Source of the DNA: CAZVEE01 sp964625525
GTDB lineage: Bacteria > Pseudomonadota > Alphaproteobacteria > JAJFIK01
DNA length: 64,000 nt
Direction: 5' to 3'
Assembly (NCBI GenBank): GCA_964625525.1
Contig: CAZVEE010000007.1
Location: 4,947 to 68,946 of the forward strand
Under the pieces are notes generated by a model. That model worked only from the letters and a program-made list of their open reading frames with translations, ran no database searches and was not told the DNA's origin. The position numbers and the translations under genes were made by a program. This document shows positions 45,601 to 52,571 of this stretch, piece after piece (position 1 is the first letter of the stretch; each line of letters begins with the position of its first letter).

Positions 45601-45863
45601 GCCCGATCATCTTGACCTCGGTCACCACATTTATCGGGCTGGTGCCGATGATGGTCGAGCGCTCGACCGACGCCCAGTTCCTCAAACCCACGGTGATCTC
45701 ACTCGCCTTCGGAGTGCTGTTCGCGACGACGGTGACGTTGCTCCTGGTCCCGGCCCTTTACGGGGTGGGCGTGGATATTGGCCGCTTCTTCCATTGGGCA
45801 TGGACGGGCGAGGAGCTGCCACCGCTGGGCGAAGGCCGTTCGGGCGGACGTTACAACGCCTAA
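42687..45863 (+). CDS. RND efflux pump (AcrB-like permease)
   Basis: A 1058-residue inner-membrane proton antiporter with 12 transmembrane helices and two large periplasmic loops. Seen: N-terminal WWARNPVAANLLMVGILIAG (helix 1), VFPVIQLNWVEVSIPWPGAAPQEVEE, helix 4 region LNVLSLFAFLLVIGIVVDDAIIVGEMI (landmark GIVVDDAI with the proton-relay Asp pair), and FFGIAAAAGVVVNDNLVLVDS-like helix 10 (YFGIAAAAGVVVNDNLVLVD). The conserved R-x-R-P-I-x-x-T loop is SRFRPIILTSVTTFIGL. Drug or metabolite specificity cannot be told. Third gene of the operon; no TetR or MarR regulator adjoins. A bidirectional terminator follows. Confidence 0.95.
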   Translation: MSSSPAPITGGLIAWWARNPVAANLLMVGILIAGMLSFQRMEREVFPVIQLNWVEVSIPWPGAAPQEVEEQIILRVEEALVDLDNIERLRSTASEGFGVVFIEANPSIDIADFINKVQLRVNGIASLPSQIEPPRVREILTRQELIRLAVHADRDLLGDGIGAERMLKREAERIRDEVALLPGASIVDLFGTRNEEVSIELSEEAMRRYGLTFDDVARAVRNSSVNLSSGSVRTATGDVQLRARNLADTRQDFEQIIVRQSPDGAVIRVGDVATVIDGFEDVNLNATFNGEPAVLVQVLTTERMNVVNTSESVLGWLETAREDLPPGVSLSLVYDESAIYYNRMNTISTAAGLGLILVFIVLILFLRPTVAIWVTIGIATAFAGAFIFLPSNDVSLNVLSLFAFLLVIGIVVDDAIIVGEMIHSRVEKGDPGIDAAILGTQLVVKPVVFAVVTTMIAFAPWLFLEGVQVQFTRQLSLIIIFALTFSLIESLLILPAHLANMEPERRSGRFARIQSRIADSMLWVAHTLYRPVVVFCVRWRYFTTSVFFFFIAISFTLVMNGIVKFSFSPEIESEQISIDVDLPEGTPYARTLEILAQLQRGQEAFENQLNTERGEDAAPVIENWYTRARDGNVLALVQLTPPEIRNMSAREAAQRLRDMIGDIPDAENVEVNYTFNDPDTGIEFAISHPDLDILQAAVEDLKDHLRSYEALFDVRDNLNSTVDEIRLTLKPGAEQLGVTLGEVTRQVRQAYFGEELQRLPREDGDVRVYVRYPVEARRTLQSLEDFRVRTADGREVPLFSIADVEFAPGLSRINRRERQRSAVVSAELRDDVRGTIMEDLEENYFPEWELRYPGVNRGAIGSAEGEADFISEISALYTVAFLAMYAMLAIAFGSYYQPLLIMTAIPFGFMGAVYGHLMFGVTMALFSYFGIAAAAGVVVNDNLVLVDSVNRMIEEGKGVFESLVDSGVSRFRPIILTSVTTFIGLVPMMVERSTDAQFLKPTVISLAFGVLFATTVTLLLVPALYGVGVDIGRFFHWAWTGEELPPLGEGRSGGRYNA

Positions 45864-45870
45864 GCCATGC

Positions 45871-45904
45871 AAAACGCCCTCCCGGCGGACCGGGAGGGCG
45901 TTTG
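45871..45904. terminator. Bidirectional terminator between RND operon and ppa
   Basis: Perfect 12-bp stem AACGCCCTCCCG/CGGGAGGGCGTT with a 6-nt loop, flanked by A-run on the left and TTT on the right, so it can act on both the plus-strand RND operon and the minus-strand ppa transcript (which reads CGTTTTGC after the stem). Confidence 0.85.
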
Positions 45905-45930
45905 CCGTCTGATGATCTTCCGTCTGCGGA

Positions 45931-46476
45931 TCAAGCCGAGGCTTTGTGGTCGCCCCGCACGGCGTCGATTGAGGCGGAGATCACCTCACGCGCCTTGTCC
46001 AGGCCGCCCCATTCGCGCACTTTCACCCATTTGTTGGGCTCCAGATCTTTATAGTGTTGGAAGAAGTGCACGATGCGTTCCACCAGAATGTCCGGCAGAT
46101 CCGTGTATTCCGTGATCTTGTCGTAGTACTGGGTCAGCTTTGGGTGCGGCACAGCCAGCACCTTTTCATCCGTCCCCTTCTCATCTTCCATGAGCAGCAC
46201 GCCAACTGGGCGCACGCGCACCACCGCGCCCGGCACCAGTGCGCGCGAGCCAACCACCATCACATCCATGGGATCGCCGTCCTCGGACAAGGTGTGCGGA
46301 ATGAAACCGTAGTTACAGGGATAGCGCATGGAGGTGTAGAGGAAGCGGTCCACGAACATGGCGCCAGAAGGTTTGTCGATTTCGTATTTGATGGGCTCGC
46401 CCCCAAGCGGCACCTCAATCACGACATTACAGTCATCCGGCGGATTCTGGCCGGTGGAAATCTTATCCAAGTCCAC
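45931..46476 (-). CDS. ppa: Inorganic pyrophosphatase (family I)
   Basis: A 181-residue cytosolic pyrophosphatase that hydrolyses PPi and pulls biosynthetic reactions forward. Seen: EVPLGGEPIKYEIDKPSG (21-38, Lys30 and Glu32 ligands), YPCNYGFIPHT (52-62) and the family signature EDGDPMDVMV (65-74; Asp66, Asp68 and Asp71 bind metal). Length is normal. It begins 190 bp downstream of the PfkB gene on the same strand and probably has its own promoter there. Terminated by the stem at 45871. Confidence 0.97.
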   Translation of the reverse strand: MDLDKISTGQNPPDDCNVVIEVPLGGEPIKYEIDKPSGAMFVDRFLYTSMRYPCNYGFIPHTLSEDGDPMDVMVVGSRALVPGAVVRVRPVGVLLMEDEKGTDEKVLAVPHPKLTQYYDKITEYTDLPDILVERIVHFFQHYKDLEPNKWVKVREWGGLDKAREVISASIDAVRGDHKASA

Positions 46477-46665
46477 GACAGACCCTCTTTTTCATGAAGA
46501 TGGAACACGCGGCGCGCGGGTGGCGCCTGCACGGCGATCTCAGGCCCTCGATACACCCCCTAGGCCCAAGATCTTCGGCAGCATGCTGCATTGCAGTATG
46601 CCGGTCAATGATTGTGCCCGGTACGGGGTTGCCATGCCCGCGACTCAGTCTTGCAGGGAGAGGTT

Positions 46666-47595
46666 TCAGGTGGATAAAGCGGCGTAGATGCGATCCACAT
46701 CCTCGGCGCGGGCCAGTTCGGTGCCGGGTGTCAGGACGGCAGCGGTGCCAGCGGCAATGGCATAGCGCGAGGCATCGGCGACGGAACGCCCGTCAAACAG
46801 CGCTTTTGTGAGGGCGGCCACGAAACTATCACCGGCGCCGACCGTGCTGACGGGCTTGACCTCCGGCCCTTTCAGCCGCGTGGCGCCGTCGGCGGTGACA
46901 ATCAGCGCGCCGCGCTTGCCCAGCGTGATGACGATGACGCGCGCGGCGGTGCGGTCCAGCAGAGCGCAAGCCTCGGCTTCTTCCTCGTCCTCGGATGCCG
47001 GCTCACGGCCCATAAAATCGGTGAGTTCTTCCTCGTCGAGTTTAAGCACATGCATGGGCGCGCCGATGGCCGCCTTCAGGGCCAGCCCTGAGGTGTCGAG
47101 CAAGAAGCGGGCGCCCTGCTCTTCCACCGCTTGCGCCATTTGGGCGTAGAGATCGTCAGGACAACCGGGCGGCAGACTCCCGCTCGCGACCACCATGCCA
47201 TCCCGGCCGGCCAATGCGCGCACAGTCGTAAGCGCCCCGCCCCATTCGGCGTCACTCAGGGTGGGTCCGGGCATGATGAAGCGGTACTGGGTCTCGGCCG
47301 CCCGGTCATAGATCATGACACTTTCACGGGTCGTACCGGCGAGCGGCTGCACGACCGGATCAAGCCCTTGCGCGCGGATCAATTGCTCCAACACACTGCC
47401 CGTGGGGCCGCCAGCCGTGATGAACGGCACGCTGGACCCGCCCAAGGCCTTGATGACTCGCGACACGTTGACCCCGCCCCCGCCGGGCTCGGCACTGGGC
47501 TCGGAACACCGCAGTTTCTCGCGCGCCACCAGCTTGGCGATACTGGCGGTGCGATCGAGCGCCGGGTTCAGGGTCACGGTCACAATACGGGTCAT
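46666..47595 (-). CDS. PfkB-family sugar-phosphate kinase
   Basis: A 309-residue kinase of the hexose-phosphate branch of the PfkB family (1-phosphofructokinase, 6-phosphofructokinase 2, tagatose-6-phosphate kinase). Seen: N-terminal VTVTLNPALDRT (5-16), the glycine-rich GGGGVNVSRVIKALGG (38-53), and C-terminal signature VGAGDSFVAAL (252-262) with the catalytic base Asp256. The family member cannot be fixed from sequence; the overlap with the trehalose-phosphatase fusion (4 bp, translational coupling) suggests use in hexose-phosphate handling after trehalose turnover or in glycolysis. Confidence 0.9.
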   Translation of the reverse strand: MTRIVTVTLNPALDRTASIAKLVAREKLRCSEPSAEPGGGGVNVSRVIKALGGSSVPFITAGGPTGSVLEQLIRAQGLDPVVQPLAGTTRESVMIYDRAAETQYRFIMPGPTLSDAEWGGALTTVRALAGRDGMVVASGSLPPGCPDDLYAQMAQAVEEQGARFLLDTSGLALKAAIGAPMHVLKLDEEELTDFMGREPASEDEEEAEACALLDRTAARVIVITLGKRGALIVTADGATRLKGPEVKPVSTVGAGDSFVAALTKALFDGRSVADASRYAIAAGTAAVLTPGTELARAEDVDRIYAALST

Positions 47596-49166
47596 CGCTG
47601 CTCTCCCACTCCTAATTCGCCGGCGAGCCGTTCCAGGAAGGTGCGCACTTCGCCGGTGCTGCGGATGCGGAACGATGCCGTGGTGGGCATGGGCTTGTCA
47701 TTGACCACGATCCCGATGCCCCGGCCCAAGAGCGCGTCGAAGGCGTCTTGATCGGTGACATCATCGCCCAGATAGAATGTCAGGACATCCGGGCCCTCAA
47801 GCCGCAGAGCATCCAGGAGATAGAGAAGCGCTTTGCCTTTGTCCCAGTCGATGCGCGGGCGCAGCTCGAACACCTTCTTGCCGCCGGTCTTGCGCAGCTT
47901 GGGATAGCGGATGGCCATTTCATCCACCGCCGCTTCGACAATGGGAAAGTCCGTTTCGGACACGAGCCGATAGTGGACGGCAATGGCAAAGGATTTATCC
48001 TCGACCAGCGCCCCTTCGATCTCGGCCAGGTGATCACGCAGATGCCGTGCGGCCTCCCCGATCAGGGGACGGATCGCCTCGCCGTCCTGCTGCACAAAGC
48101 GCAGACCATCCGGGCCTTCCATGTCAAAGCCGTGACTACCCGCATACACGACACCGTCGAGGCCGACGAAGCCGCGCACCTCTTCTTTCATTCGCCCACT
48201 GATGAACGCGACTTGTGTCTGTTCCGCCAGCCGCCCAATGACCGAGCGCATAGCCGGATCGAGAATGGCGTCCTCGGGCCGGTCGACGATGGGCGTGACC
48301 GTGCCGTCATAATCGAGGAACACGGCGACGCGCTTGCCGCGCATGGCCGAGGTAATGGCATTCATGGAGTTCAGCGCCAGCGGCGGGCCACTCCCCGGCA
48401 GCAACTCGCTCAGATCCGCCACCACAATGTCCGCGCCCGCCGCCATGAGAAGCCCCGCGCGGGCAAAGCGGTCAACGCCGACCACGAGACCAAAGCCACC
48501 GGCACGCCCCGCCGCGACGCCCGCGGCGGTGTCATCCACGATCACCGTCCGCGCTGGCGCAATGCCCAAACGCTTGGCCGCTTCCAGGAACATGTCAGGT
48601 GTTGGCTTGGATTGGAGATTAAGGCTGTCCACATCGCGCGCATCCAGGATCACATCCACATCCACGTCGATGCCGCCAGCTTCCAGAATGGCGTGCGCCT
48701 CGCGGCTTGCCGAGACCAGCGCAATTTTCACGCCCTGGACCCGGGCGTTGTCGATCAGCTCCACGGAGCTGGGAAAGATCTCAACGCCTTGCGCCGCCAA
48801 CAGCGCCTGAAAGCGCGTTTCTTGATCCGTGGCAAGGCGACGCAGGAGCGTGTCGTCCACAGCCACGGCCCGGGCATCAAAAAAGGCTCGGGCGCCGGCA
48901 ATCGGATCCTGGCCATCCAGATGCGTCAGATAATCCTGTTCCGCGTCAAAAGGTTTGAAGGGCCGCCCGCCCGCGCGGTCCCGCAAGACCGAATCGCACA
49001 CGGCTTTCCAGGCCGCCGCGTGCAGCACATCCGTGCGCGTCACGACGCCATCAAGATCGAGGATCAGACCCTCAAGCCCTCCCAGCGACACCAGCGCAGG
49101 CGCGGTATCGGCAAGCGACGGCATTTGGAAGGACGCCTCCCAGGGATCGGGGACGCTGTCGGGCAT
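47592..49166 (-). CDS. otsB: Fused HAD phosphatase/phosphomutase and trehalose-6-phosphate phosphatase
   Basis: A 524-residue fusion of two HAD-superfamily domains. Residues about 30-260 are a beta-phosphoglucomutase-like domain: LILDLDGVVT with Asp37/Asp39, SAS in VSASREA (motif II), Lys in NLQSKPTPD (motif III), and VIVDDTAAG (motif IV). Residues about 280-520 are an OtsB-type trehalose-phosphatase: VFLDYDGTV with Asp285/Asp287, FISGR (motif II), GGKKVFELRP and YLGDDVTDQDAF (motif IV). The second domain would dephosphorylate trehalose-6-phosphate; the first could isomerise beta-glucose-1-phosphate as made by trehalose phosphorylase, or be a second phosphatase. No OtsA is in the window. GGAG precedes the ATG; stop overlaps the kinase start. 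Confidence 0.9.
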   Translation of the reverse strand: MPDSVPDPWEASFQMPSLADTAPALVSLGGLEGLILDLDGVVTRTDVLHAAAWKAVCDSVLRDRAGGRPFKPFDAEQDYLTHLDGQDPIAGARAFFDARAVAVDDTLLRRLATDQETRFQALLAAQGVEIFPSSVELIDNARVQGVKIALVSASREAHAILEAGGIDVDVDVILDARDVDSLNLQSKPTPDMFLEAAKRLGIAPARTVIVDDTAAGVAAGRAGGFGLVVGVDRFARAGLLMAAGADIVVADLSELLPGSGPPLALNSMNAITSAMRGKRVAVFLDYDGTVTPIVDRPEDAILDPAMRSVIGRLAEQTQVAFISGRMKEEVRGFVGLDGVVYAGSHGFDMEGPDGLRFVQQDGEAIRPLIGEAARHLRDHLAEIEGALVEDKSFAIAVHYRLVSETDFPIVEAAVDEMAIRYPKLRKTGGKKVFELRPRIDWDKGKALLYLLDALRLEGPDVLTFYLGDDVTDQDAFDALLGRGIGIVVNDKPMPTTASFRIRSTGEVRTFLERLAGELGVGEQR

Positions 49167-49532
49167 AGCTTGAGCTCCATGGCGGCGGCGACACTGGGGC
49201 CGCGTGTCACAAGGTCAATGATTTCAAACACTTGGACATACAGTGCCAGCATTGCGGGCAACGCCAGCGGCCTCTTCGTCGCACGCTTTCGCAGCCCGCT
49301 CAAGGGGGGCGCGCCCACCCGTGGCCGTGGTCACGCTGGTCGTGCGTCAGTGTGCAGGTGAGTTTCTTTCCAGCCGATCAAGTCGCATCGGTTTTGATGG
49401 AGGGAAGCATTGTTTTCCCGCCCGTTCTCAGTGTATCAGGCGCGCAGAGCGTGTCTCAACACCGCGCCACAGCGCACGCTCGCCTCGCGGATCCACCGGC
49501 GCCTCTGATCACGCAGCACATGGAGGACGACC
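49167..49532. other. 366-bp intergenic region upstream of the RTX gene
   Basis: No gene or repeat recognised. It carries divergent promoters for the HAD-OtsB fusion (minus) and the RTX gene (plus). The last bases before the RTX ATG hold a GGAGG Shine-Dalgarno. Confidence 0.55.
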
Positions 49533-50873
49533 ATGGCCACCATCAGCTTCTTCAACGATTTCAACATTAATGAGGTCGACAAGAAGACCTATAAAAACGG
49601 CAATCTGGTACCGGGCGGCTTACCCAATTCATTCGCGGTCATTCTAGAGCCGGATTTGGCCACCTTGAATTTCCAGGGCTTCGGGTTTGAACTCAACAAC
49701 AAAGGCGAGCCGACCGACGGCACCATCACGTTCGTGTCCTTCTTCCCAGGCAATGACTCCGATCTGGCGATTAGCGCGTCCAGCCTCAATGTGGACGTCA
49801 ATGATGTGGTGAAGCTTGCCAAAAAAGGCAATGTGGAAGGCATTTTTGAAATTTTCTTCGGCGGCAACGACACGATCCCGCAGGTCCCCACTCCGACCCC
49901 AGACAATTTCATCAATGGCTTCGGTGGCACCGACACGGTGATCTATAGCGGCAATCGCGACGAATACACCGTGGTCGACAACAATGGTGTCGTGACCGTC
50001 ACGGACAATACCCCCGGCCAGTCGATCCTTGATGACGACGGCACCGATGAACTTCGCAATGTTGAAATCATTCAGTTTGCCGACCAAAGCATCCAAATCG
50101 ATACCAGCCAAAGCGGCGGTGACGACAAGGAAGAAAAGAGCAAGAACAAAGGCAAAGAGGTCAACGTCGTGGACGGTACCGCCGATGCCGAGCAACTGGA
50201 CGGCACGGACGGGGATGATCTCATCGAAGGCCTTGGTGGGAACGACATCCTGAACGGTCTCGGTGGCAAAGACACCCTGGAAGGCGGTCAGGGCGATGAC
50301 ACGATGAATGGCGGCGACGGCAAGGACATGCTGTTCGGGGATGCCGGCAACGACATTTACATCCTCGGCAAAGGCGATAAAGCGTTCGAAGACGCCGGCA
50401 ATGGCGATGCGGACGAAATTCGCGCCGAGAAGAAAATCAAACTGGGCGACAATTTCGAGAACGCCACGCTGCTGGGTCAGGGCAAAGGCAAGATCAAAGG
50501 CAATGATGCCGACAACGTCCTGGTCGGCAACAATGGCGACACCAAGATTGACGGCGGTGACGGCGATGACGTCATCGACGCGGGCGGCGGGCGCAATAAA
50601 GTCAAAGGCGGTGACGGCGAGGACATCTTCGTGTTCCCGGGCGGCATCGTGAACAACCTGGACGACAACACGACTGTCATCCGCGACTTCGAGGTGGGCG
50701 AAGACCGGATCTCCCTGACCGGGACCACTATTGCCAATTTCGACCAAGTGCTGGCGCTGGCCAATGACGGTAAGAAAGGCGTGGAAATCTCGGGCGACGG
50801 CGGCGTGTTCGTCCTGTCGAAAGTAGACCTTGAGGAGCTGAGCGCCTCGGACTTCATCTTCCCAGCGTTTTGA
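49533..50873 (+). CDS. RTX (hemolysin-type Ca-binding repeat) protein
   Basis: A 446-residue acidic protein without a Sec signal peptide. Residues about 1-115 form a domain I do not recognise; residues about 120-200 contain DNFINGFGGTDTVIYSGNRDEY and a DELRNVEIIQFADQSI unit common in RTX exoproteins; two blocks of nonapeptides G-G-x-G-x-D-x-L/I-x follow (about 228-285, e.g. GGNDILNGL, GGKDTLEGG, GGDGKDMLFGD; and about 340-372, e.g. GGDGDDVIDAGGG). The C-terminus (TVIRDFEVGEDRISLTG and ending DFIFPAF) fits a type I secretion signal. It would be exported Ca-free and fold outside. No type I ABC transporter or adaptor lies in the window; tolC at 5.2 kb could supply the exit duct. Terminator follows. 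Confidence 0.85.
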   Translation: MATISFFNDFNINEVDKKTYKNGNLVPGGLPNSFAVILEPDLATLNFQGFGFELNNKGEPTDGTITFVSFFPGNDSDLAISASSLNVDVNDVVKLAKKGNVEGIFEIFFGGNDTIPQVPTPTPDNFINGFGGTDTVIYSGNRDEYTVVDNNGVVTVTDNTPGQSILDDDGTDELRNVEIIQFADQSIQIDTSQSGGDDKEEKSKNKGKEVNVVDGTADAEQLDGTDGDDLIEGLGGNDILNGLGGKDTLEGGQGDDTMNGGDGKDMLFGDAGNDIYILGKGDKAFEDAGNGDADEIRAEKKIKLGDNFENATLLGQGKGKIKGNDADNVLVGNNGDTKIDGGDGDDVIDAGGGRNKVKGGDGEDIFVFPGGIVNNLDDNTTVIRDFEVGEDRISLTGTTIANFDQVLALANDGKKGVEISGDGGVFVLSKVDLEELSASDFIFPAF

Positions 50874-50901
50874 TCCGGGTCCATCCAGTTTAAACGCGCA
50901 A

Positions 50902-50933
50902 AGCCGGCCGGGGTGTTTCTCGGCCGGTTTTCT
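50902..50933 (+). terminator. Intrinsic terminator after the RTX gene
   Basis: Stem CCGGCCG / CGGCCGG around a 10-nt loop, followed by TTTTC, 28 bp after the RTX stop. Confidence 0.75.
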
Positions 50934-51011
50934 CGTAAGTGGTCCCGGTTCCGGTCAGAAGGCACCTTGGCCGCATGACGGCGCGGGCATGCCCGGTCAT
51001 GACGCGTGAGA

Positions 51012-51088
51012 TGGCACCCCCGGCAGGGCTCGAACCTGCAACCGTCCGCTTAGAAGGCGGATGCTCTATCCAATTGAGCTACGGGGGC
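51012..51088 (-). tRNA. tRNA-Arg (TCT)
   Basis: 77-nt cloverleaf on the minus strand: acceptor GCCCCCG/CGGGGGT, anticodon loop CTTCTAA (anticodon TCT) on a CCGC/GCGG stem, T-arm CAGGTTCGAGCCCTG, discriminator G and encoded CCA. Confidence 0.96.
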
Positions 51089-51105
51089 ATGGCGGGCGCG
51101 GGGCC

Positions 51106-51172
51106 AGGCCTTCATGGGTCCGCGCCTTAATGGCTCAGGCCTTAATGGGTCAAGGCCTTAATGGGTCCAAGG
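51106..51172. repeat. Tandem copies of the NDUFS4-like gene's 3' end
   Basis: Four imperfect 15-17 bp units with core GCCTTAATGGGTC: starting near 51108 (GCCTTCATGGGTC), 51124 (GCCTTAATGGCTC), 51139 (GCCTTAATGGGTC) and 51154 (GCCTTAATGGGTCC). The last unit contains the end of the NDUFS4-like coding sequence (on the minus strand the Pro-Trp-Thr-His-stop codons); the other three lie between that stop and tRNA-Arg, as if the gene end had been duplicated by slippage. Confidence 0.75.
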
Positions 51173-51463
51173 CTCGACGCGGTCGTAGGCGAAATTCTCC
51201 GCATAGGTCTGCTCTTTGGGCAGGCTGTCCTGCTCGTCAATGACCTCATGGGGAATGTTGTTGCGCTGGGCGTAGGCCACCGCTTCCTCGCGAGTGTCAA
51301 AGTAAAGCCGCACCTGGCTCTCTGTTTCGCCGGAACTGGTCCAGCCCATCAGCGGGTCGGCCCGGCGGGCTTCCTCGCGCTCGAACTCCAGCACCCACCG
51401 CTGAGTGTTGCGCTTGCCCGACTGCATGGCCGTCTTGGCCGGTCTGTAAATGCGCGCCAGCAT
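51158..51463 (-). CDS. NDUFS4-like complex I accessory subunit
   Basis: A 101-residue protein of the ETC complex I conserved-region family (NDUFS4/AQDQ, PF04800). Seen: ARIYRPAKTAMQSGKRNTQRWVLEFE (residues 3-28; landmark IYRPAK...MQSG), DPLMGWTSSGETESQVRLYFDTREEAVAYAQ (about 37-67; landmark MGWTSS and F-x-T-x-E-E-A) and a short C-terminal part ending EPWTH. It binds the peripheral arm of NADH:quinone oxidoreductase and is typical of alphaproteobacteria and mitochondria. The start at 51463 is the family start; the frame remains open upstream with no family sequence. The stop codon lies inside a tandem repeat. Confidence 0.92.
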   Translation of the reverse strand: MLARIYRPAKTAMQSGKRNTQRWVLEFEREEARRADPLMGWTSSGETESQVRLYFDTREEAVAYAQRNNIPHEVIDEQDSLPKEQTYAENFAYDRVEPWTH

Positions 51464-51628
51464 GATCGAAATCCCGACTCCGTCTTCGCAAAATGGTGCG
51501 TTAGCTATAGACCGATCCCCCGGCCATGGCGAGGGGCGCACGCGGTATGGAACCTGCAGCGCGCCCTGCCAGGCCCTTTTGCCTCTCAAAACGGCACACC
51601 CCTGCGTGCCTAGACTCGCCTGGAGCCC

Positions 51629-52564
51629 ATGACCGCGCTCGCCACGCTCACTGCCAAAGCCCTTGTGACTGTCCTTGAGACCGGCCATGCGCGCGGGCGC
51701 TATGGGGCGCTTGAGGGGGTCCCCGGCCCACGGGGGGCGCTGACCTATGGGATCGCGGGCGCGCGCGTGGCCGACGGCACGTTGGGGACCTTGGTGGAGC
51801 GCTATGCGGGCGCATCGCAGGCGCGGTTGGGCAAGGCGCTGGCCATGCTGCTGCCGCCCTTGCGCGATCGCAATCCGGCGCTCCATGGGGATGTTTACTT
51901 TCATAATTTGCTGCGCGCCGCCGCCGATGACCCGGTGATGCAGGCGCTCCAGGACGCAAGCTGGGACGCCGCCTTTTGGGACCCTGCGCTGACGGGGGCG
52001 CGCAAGCACGGGCTGGAGACGCCGCTGGGCCTGGCGGTGCTGGCGGACAGTTTAGGTCAGGGGGGCTTTGAAACCCTGCGCCGGCGCATCGTGAAAGAGC
52101 ACGGCCCCGTCAACGAAATCGGAGAACCGGCCTGGTTGACCGCCTACGCCACGGCGCGTGCCGACTGGCTGGCCGGCCATCGGACGCGGGCGCTTCGGGA
52201 CAGCGTGGGCCGCATGCGGGTGTTCCAGACGCTTATGCGGCTTGGCAATTGGGACTTGCGGCTGCCGCTCGTCATCCACGGGGTGGAGATCGACGCGGCG
52301 CTGCTGACGGGACCGGCACCGGGCACGTATGACGGCCCGGGCCTGGGCAGCCGGACTGTGCAGCTTGAGCAGCCGCTGGTGCGCGGGGGCGATGTGCGGG
52401 CGGTCCAGTTGGCGCTGTCCGGGCTCACCGTGGGACGGGACCTGCTCGCGGACGGGATTTATGGTCCGGTCACGCAAGAGGCGGTGCGCGGCCTGCAAGA
52501 TGCCATGGGCATTGCGGTCACGGGCGTGGTGGACGCGGCCACCCTCGCCTTTCTGCCGCTTTGA
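51629..52564 (+). CDS. GH46-like cell-wall hydrolase with peptidoglycan-binding domain
   Basis: A 311-residue two-domain protein. The N-terminal 230 residues resemble the chitosanase (GH46)/lysozyme superfamily: the helix VTVLETGHARGRYGAL with candidate catalytic Glu17, a second acidic residue Glu29, then the ALTYGIAGARVADGTLGTLVERY segment (residues 37-59), and aromatic-rich helices. Residues about 245-308 are a PG_binding_1 domain (VRAVQLALSGLTVGRDLLADGIYGPVTQEAVRGLQ; landmark DGIYGPVTQEAV, then VTGVVDAATL). No signal peptide is visible, so it must be released another way or act on phage/gene-transfer-agent release or cell lysis. GGAG precedes the ATG. Converges with the sugar symporter gene. 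Confidence 0.65.
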   Translation: MTALATLTAKALVTVLETGHARGRYGALEGVPGPRGALTYGIAGARVADGTLGTLVERYAGASQARLGKALAMLLPPLRDRNPALHGDVYFHNLLRAAADDPVMQALQDASWDAAFWDPALTGARKHGLETPLGLAVLADSLGQGGFETLRRRIVKEHGPVNEIGEPAWLTAYATARADWLAGHRTRALRDSVGRMRVFQTLMRLGNWDLRLPLVIHGVEIDAALLTGPAPGTYDGPGLGSRTVQLEQPLVRGGDVRAVQLALSGLTVGRDLLADGIYGPVTQEAVRGLQDAMGIAVTGVVDAATLAFLPL

Positions 52565-52571
52565 CACTCGC

